From the NCBI RefSeq assembly GCF_902490045.1, contig NZ_CABUCJ010000100.1:1-8739 (forward strand): DNA of 8,739 nucleotides. Direction: 5' to 3'. Position 1 is the first letter of the stretch; each line of letters opens with the position of its first letter. Positions 6,693 through 8,739 of the stretch are shown here, piece after piece. The notes beneath the pieces were generated by a model that was not told where the DNA came from, did not search any database, and saw nothing but the letters and a program-made list of their open reading frames with translations. The DNA is from an uncultured Anaerotruncus sp. (GTDB lineage: Bacteria; Bacillota; Clostridia; Oscillospirales; Ruminococcaceae). A program made the position numbers and the translations under genes.

Positions 6693-6741
6693 TGCGCAAA
6701 TCTCCATGACAGATTGATCGGCCGGATTCCCGGCCGGTTCC

Positions 6742-6770
6742 ATTTTATCACGCGCCGCGCCCCGCCGCAA
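6742..6770 (-). promoter_or_regulatory. Promoter for the phosphodiesterase gene
   Basis: On the minus strand, TTGCGG (6770-6765) precedes TAAAAT (6747-6742) by exactly 17 bases, with TGA before the -10. A perfect 7-bp hairpin (6719-6725 with 6730-6736, CGGCCGG/CCGGCCG) lies at the expected transcript start. Confidence 0.6.
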
Positions 6771-6809
6771 CGCCCGTCCCGTCTTTCCGGGGAAATTGGC
6801 GGAGATTTC

Positions 6810-6838
6810 ATGCATTATTCACATTTGGCGGGTATAAT
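6810..6838 (+). promoter_or_regulatory. Promoter for the 218-residue secreted protein gene
   Basis: A perfect TATAAT at 6833-6838 lies 48 bases before the ATG at 6887. The best -35 at 17 bases spacing is ATGCAT (6810-6815), which is weak. Expression may need an activator or rely on the -10. Confidence 0.5.
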
Positions 6839-6886
6839 GAAGCTGTTCTTTACCGGACCCCAACACAGCTATCAGGAGGAACCGAC

Positions 6887-7543
6887 ATGAAAAAACCGAT
6901 CTCCCTGCTTCTGGCCGTCCTGACGGCGGCCGCGCTCGCGACCACCGCCTTTGCGTCCTCGATGGGCGGCGTCGTAAAGCCGAACGAAAACGGCGACAAC
7001 ACCGTCACCTTCGGCAACGACAACGTCACCTACGCCAAGCTCTCCTTCAAGGCGGATTCCGACGCGGAAAAGTTTTACGTCGGGCTGTCGACCGACTGGG
7101 ACGACTGCGCCTACGGCGCCGACTTCTACGACCTCGACGCCTACCTCTACGCCTTTACGGTGAACCCGTCGATCCCCGCCACCTCGGCGCCCACTCTGCT
7201 GCTCTACAACCGCTTTGTGGACGACGACGGGGAGCTGACCGTCAAGCCGGGCGACGTGACGATCTACCAGGTGAAAAAGACCGGCCTCACCGACGTGACC
7301 TCCAGCTTCACCGCCACCGAGACGGGCGACGGCGACCCCGTCTTTGCGATCCGCACCCGCGTCCCCGGCACCTATGTGATCTCGGCGCAGAAGGTGGAGA
7401 ACGCCTCCGGCGCGCTCTCCCCGCGCAGGATCACCGACGCCGACCGCGCCGAAGAGCGGCGGGAGGCCGCCTCCAGGCCGGCCTCCGACGCGCCCGAGGC
7501 CGCCCCCAGGGCCAAGGCCGTCCTGCCCTCCTTCGCCAAATAA
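6887..7543 (+). CDS. Secreted protein made mainly of the shared module
   Basis: This 218-residue protein has a signal peptide (MKKPISLLLAVL, cleavage near AFA-S at about residue 23). The mature core, residues 28-169, aligns end to end with residues 564-706 of the 740-residue secreted protein upstream. In the ungapped part (F54-V119 against F591-V656) I count 35 identities in 66 positions, including ADSDA, LST.W, DAYL and the shared DxDG then LTV, followed later by IRT...GTY.IS. The last 49 residues are alanine/proline/charged, probably disordered, with no anchor motif or membrane helix. AGGAGG at 6874-6879 supports the start, 7 bases upstream. The gene has its own promoter and a strong terminator. 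I recognise no named domain or enzyme motif; a surface or extracellular binding role is inferred from secretion alone. Confidence 0.85.
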   Translation: MKKPISLLLAVLTAAALATTAFASSMGGVVKPNENGDNTVTFGNDNVTYAKLSFKADSDAEKFYVGLSTDWDDCAYGADFYDLDAYLYAFTVNPSIPATSAPTLLLYNRFVDDDGELTVKPGDVTIYQVKKTGLTDVTSSFTATETGDGDPVFAIRTRVPGTYVISAQKVENASGALSPRRITDADRAEERREAASRPASDAPEAAPRAKAVLPSFAK

Positions 7544-7556
7544 GACCGCGCGCCCC

Positions 7557-7588
7557 GTCCCCGTCCGCAAAGGGCGGGGACTTTTTTT
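7557..7588 (+). terminator. Strong rho-independent terminator after the 218-residue protein gene
   Basis: Positions 7557-7566 (GTCCCCGTCC) pair with 7572-7581 (GGGCGGGGAC), with one G-U, around a GCAAA loop, followed by seven T. Confidence 0.93.
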
Positions 7589-7630
7589 CCGCCGTCCGCA
7601 GGAAAACGCGCCGAACGCCGCACTCTATGG

Positions 7631-7659
7631 TTGGAGCTTTGCGCATTTTGTGTTATGAT
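7631..7659 (+). promoter_or_regulatory. Promoter for the Met-rich membrane protein gene
   Basis: TTGGAG (7631-7636), a 17-base spacer and TATGAT (7654-7659), with TGT before the -10, make a good extended -10 promoter. Its position shows that the in-frame ATG at 7627 cannot be the start, because it lies upstream of the transcript. Confidence 0.7.
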
Positions 7660-7671
7660 TGTGTTGCGGCG

Positions 7672-7689
7672 GCCGCCCGGAGGGGCGGC
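7672..7689 (+). promoter_or_regulatory. Leader hairpin before the membrane protein gene
   Basis: GCCGCCC (7672-7678) and GGGCGGC (7683-7689) form a perfect 7-bp stem whose GGAG loop contains an anti-anti-Shine-Dalgarno-like sequence. It lies in the short leader, about 12 bases ahead of the GGGGGGA ribosome-binding site. Whether it regulates translation is unknown. Confidence 0.45.
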
Positions 7690-7713
7690 GCGGCCAGATG
7701 TGGGGGGATTGCC

Positions 7714-8481
7714 ATGGGCAGCAGGGACTACCGCACCAGAAAAATCGAATATTACGGGCGTCCGATGGGCGCGCTGAATCTCTATATCTACCTGCTTCTG
7801 CCGGTCTTCGTCGTCTGGCAGGCGGTCAGCTTTACCTGGCGCGCCACCGTCGCGAGCGCGCAGTTCGGGACGGTCACCGAGTTTTTGTCGGCGTTCATCA
7901 TCCTCGTGCTCGGCGCCGCGGCGTGGCTGTCGGTCTACGGCGTCGACCGCTACGCCTTCTTCAGCAACATCGTCTTCCTCTTCGCGGCGGGGGCGTCGCG
8001 CGTCGTCCAGACCTTCTTCCCCACCCTGCTAGACGGGCGGAGCGGAGCGGTCCCCGCCGACCTCCAGGCGGGCATCGCCCCGGCGGCGCAGGCGGCCCTC
8101 TCGATTTCCGGCGGCCTCACGGCCTTCTTTTCCTCCCTTCAGGAGGGGGTCGCCGCCGCGGCCGGGAGCTCCCTTTCGATGTTTTCCGGCGGGGGGATGG
8201 GCGCGATGGGCGGCATGGACCCGTCCGGTGCGATGGGCATGGCCGGGATGGGCATGCCCGGCATGATGGGCGGCGCCCAGGCCGCCGGGAGCACCTCCCT
8301 GATCGGCAAGCTCGTCGGGCTGTTCGTCAAGACGGGCGAGGACTTCACCCTCTTCGCCAACACGGTCGAGTGCGGCCTCTTCGTGCTTGTCTGCCTCTTT
8401 TTCCTTTTTTACTTTTTCGGCAACCGGAAGTTTTTCTTTTCCTCCCTTGAGGATTTCCGCGTGCGGGACGAGGCGGACTGA
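7714..8481 (+). CDS. Polytopic membrane protein with Met/Gly-rich segment
   Basis: This 255-residue protein has a short charged N-terminus (MGSRDYRTRKIEYYGRPM). Likely membrane helices follow at about 21-40 (LYIYLLLPVFVVW), 57-77 (FLSAFIILVLGAAAWLSV), 82-99 and 218-236 (LFVLVCLFFLFYFF), and the tail is charged (FRVRDEAD). Between helices 3 and 4 lies a low-complexity loop. Residues 156-185 hold 10 methionines among glycines and alanines (for example MGAMGGM, AMGMAGMGMPGMMGG). The ATG at 7714 has GGGGGGA 6 bases upstream and lies downstream of the mapped promoter. I do not recognise the family. The methionine loop could bind soft metals such as copper or be a flexible linker (inference). A strong terminator follows, so the gene is transcribed alone. 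Confidence 0.83.
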   Translation: MGSRDYRTRKIEYYGRPMGALNLYIYLLLPVFVVWQAVSFTWRATVASAQFGTVTEFLSAFIILVLGAAAWLSVYGVDRYAFFSNIVFLFAAGASRVVQTFFPTLLDGRSGAVPADLQAGIAPAAQAALSISGGLTAFFSSLQEGVAAAAGSSLSMFSGGGMGAMGGMDPSGAMGMAGMGMPGMMGGAQAAGSTSLIGKLVGLFVKTGEDFTLFANTVECGLFVLVCLFFLFYFFGNRKFFFSSLEDFRVRDEAD

Positions 8482-8496
8482 AGAAACGCTTTTTTT

Positions 8497-8531
8497 CCGG
8501 CTCCGCTGCGGCGGGGCCGGATTTGTTTTTT
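8497..8531 (+). terminator. Terminator after the membrane protein gene
   Basis: Positions 8497-8506 (CCGGCTCCGC) pair with 8511-8520 (GCGGGGCCGG), with one U-G pair, around a TGCG loop, followed by ATTTGTTTTTT. Confidence 0.92.
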
Positions 8532-8739
8532 CCCCGCACCCCTCCCCCCGCCCGCGCATATCCTGTCAATGGGGGCGTTCCCCCGTCTTAGGAAGGCAGC
8601 CAAAGCTGCGCCGCTCTGCCGTACCATGCCTTCCCGGGCAGATACCAGCCGTTCTCCTGTTACACCCGACCCTCCTGTTATAACCACACCGGCACAGATG
8701 TCCCGCGCCCGCGGCTTTCGCGGGCGCGGGCGGGGCCGG
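8532..8739. other. Gene-free right end with inverted and direct repeats
   Basis: I see no convincing gene here. GGGGG-CGTT-CCCCC at 8571-8584 is a 5-bp hairpin. GGAAGGCA (8591-8598) and TGCCTTCC (8627-8634) are exact complements enclosing 28 bases. Within this, GCAGC (8596-8600) and GCTGC (8605-8609) can form a competing hairpin. CTCCTGTTA is repeated at 8654-8662 and 8672-8680. The region could be the leader of a gene beyond the window, but it matches no riboswitch or small RNA that I recognise. Confidence 0.5.
8702..8730. repeat. Perfect 12-bp GC hairpin near window end
   Basis: CCCGCGCCCGCG (8702-8713) is exactly complementary to 8719-8730 around a GCTTT loop. The window ends 9 bases later, so a following T run cannot be seen. 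It may be a terminator of a gene outside the window. Confidence 0.65.

Noticed and set aside
6693..6815. Longer start for the phosphodiesterase at 6815
   Set aside because: The extension lies upstream of and across the predicted promoter, and GDPD proteins begin close to the AHRG motif.
7627..7713. Longer start for the membrane protein at 7627
   Set aside because: The promoter at 7631-7659 lies after this ATG, and no ribosome-binding site precedes it.
8589..8610. Resemblance of AGGAAGGCAGCCAAAG to the conserved loop of SRP RNA
   Set aside because: Only the GGAAGG-CAGCC string fits; the paired opposite strand (GGTCAGG-type) and closing helix of SRP RNA are missing.
8409..8687. Minus-strand open frame of 92 codons at the right end
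   Set aside because: It runs through the strong terminator and into the antisense of the membrane protein gene, and has no motif.

Overview
The window is high in G+C, and nearly every gene has a strong AGGAGG-type ribosome-binding site and short spacers with rho-independent terminators. This points to a Gram-positive anaerobe of the Clostridia, most likely a high-GC gut lineage such as Oscillospirales. That placement is inferred from gene content: a CotJC-like ferritin-fold protein, a C_GCAxxG_C_C protein, a PflX-type radical SAM enzyme, and secreted proteins with alanine-rich signal peptides. No rRNA, tRNA, CRISPR array, transposase or phage gene was seen.

Layout. (1) 26-1511, minus strand: a two-gene operon with its own promoter and terminator. 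It encodes a C_GCAxxG_C_C family protein followed, with an ATGA overlap, by a COG1313/PflX-like radical SAM protein. (2) 1525-1925, minus strand: an XRE-type regulator with its own terminator. An AT-rich spacer of about 320 bases separates it from the divergent genes to its right. (3) 2247-3488, plus strand: a CotJC-like ferritin-fold diiron/dimanganese protein, then a zinc-ribbon single-pass membrane protein. (4) 3658-5880, plus strand: a 740-residue secreted coiled-coil protein. (5) 5909-5959: a perfect 24-bp hairpin between convergent genes. (6) 5970-6692, minus strand: a glycerophosphodiester phosphodiesterase. (7) 6887-7543, plus strand: a 218-residue secreted protein. Its core matches the C-terminal domain of the 740-residue protein. 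(8) 7714-8481, plus strand: a polytopic membrane protein with a Met/Gly-rich segment, ended by a terminator. (9) 8532-8739: no gene, but several inverted and direct repeats.

The strongest lead is the pair of secreted proteins flanking the phosphodiesterase. They share a roughly 140-residue C-terminal module I cannot assign to a named family; 35 of 66 residues are identical in its ungapped core. One copy is almost the whole mature protein, and the other sits on a long coiled-coil stalk. Together with the neighbouring membrane proteins they suggest a cell-envelope or surface function, but nothing in the sequence fixes a biochemical role. The rest of the window looks like ordinary chromosomal housekeeping and accessory genes. 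I see no clear defence or mobile system.
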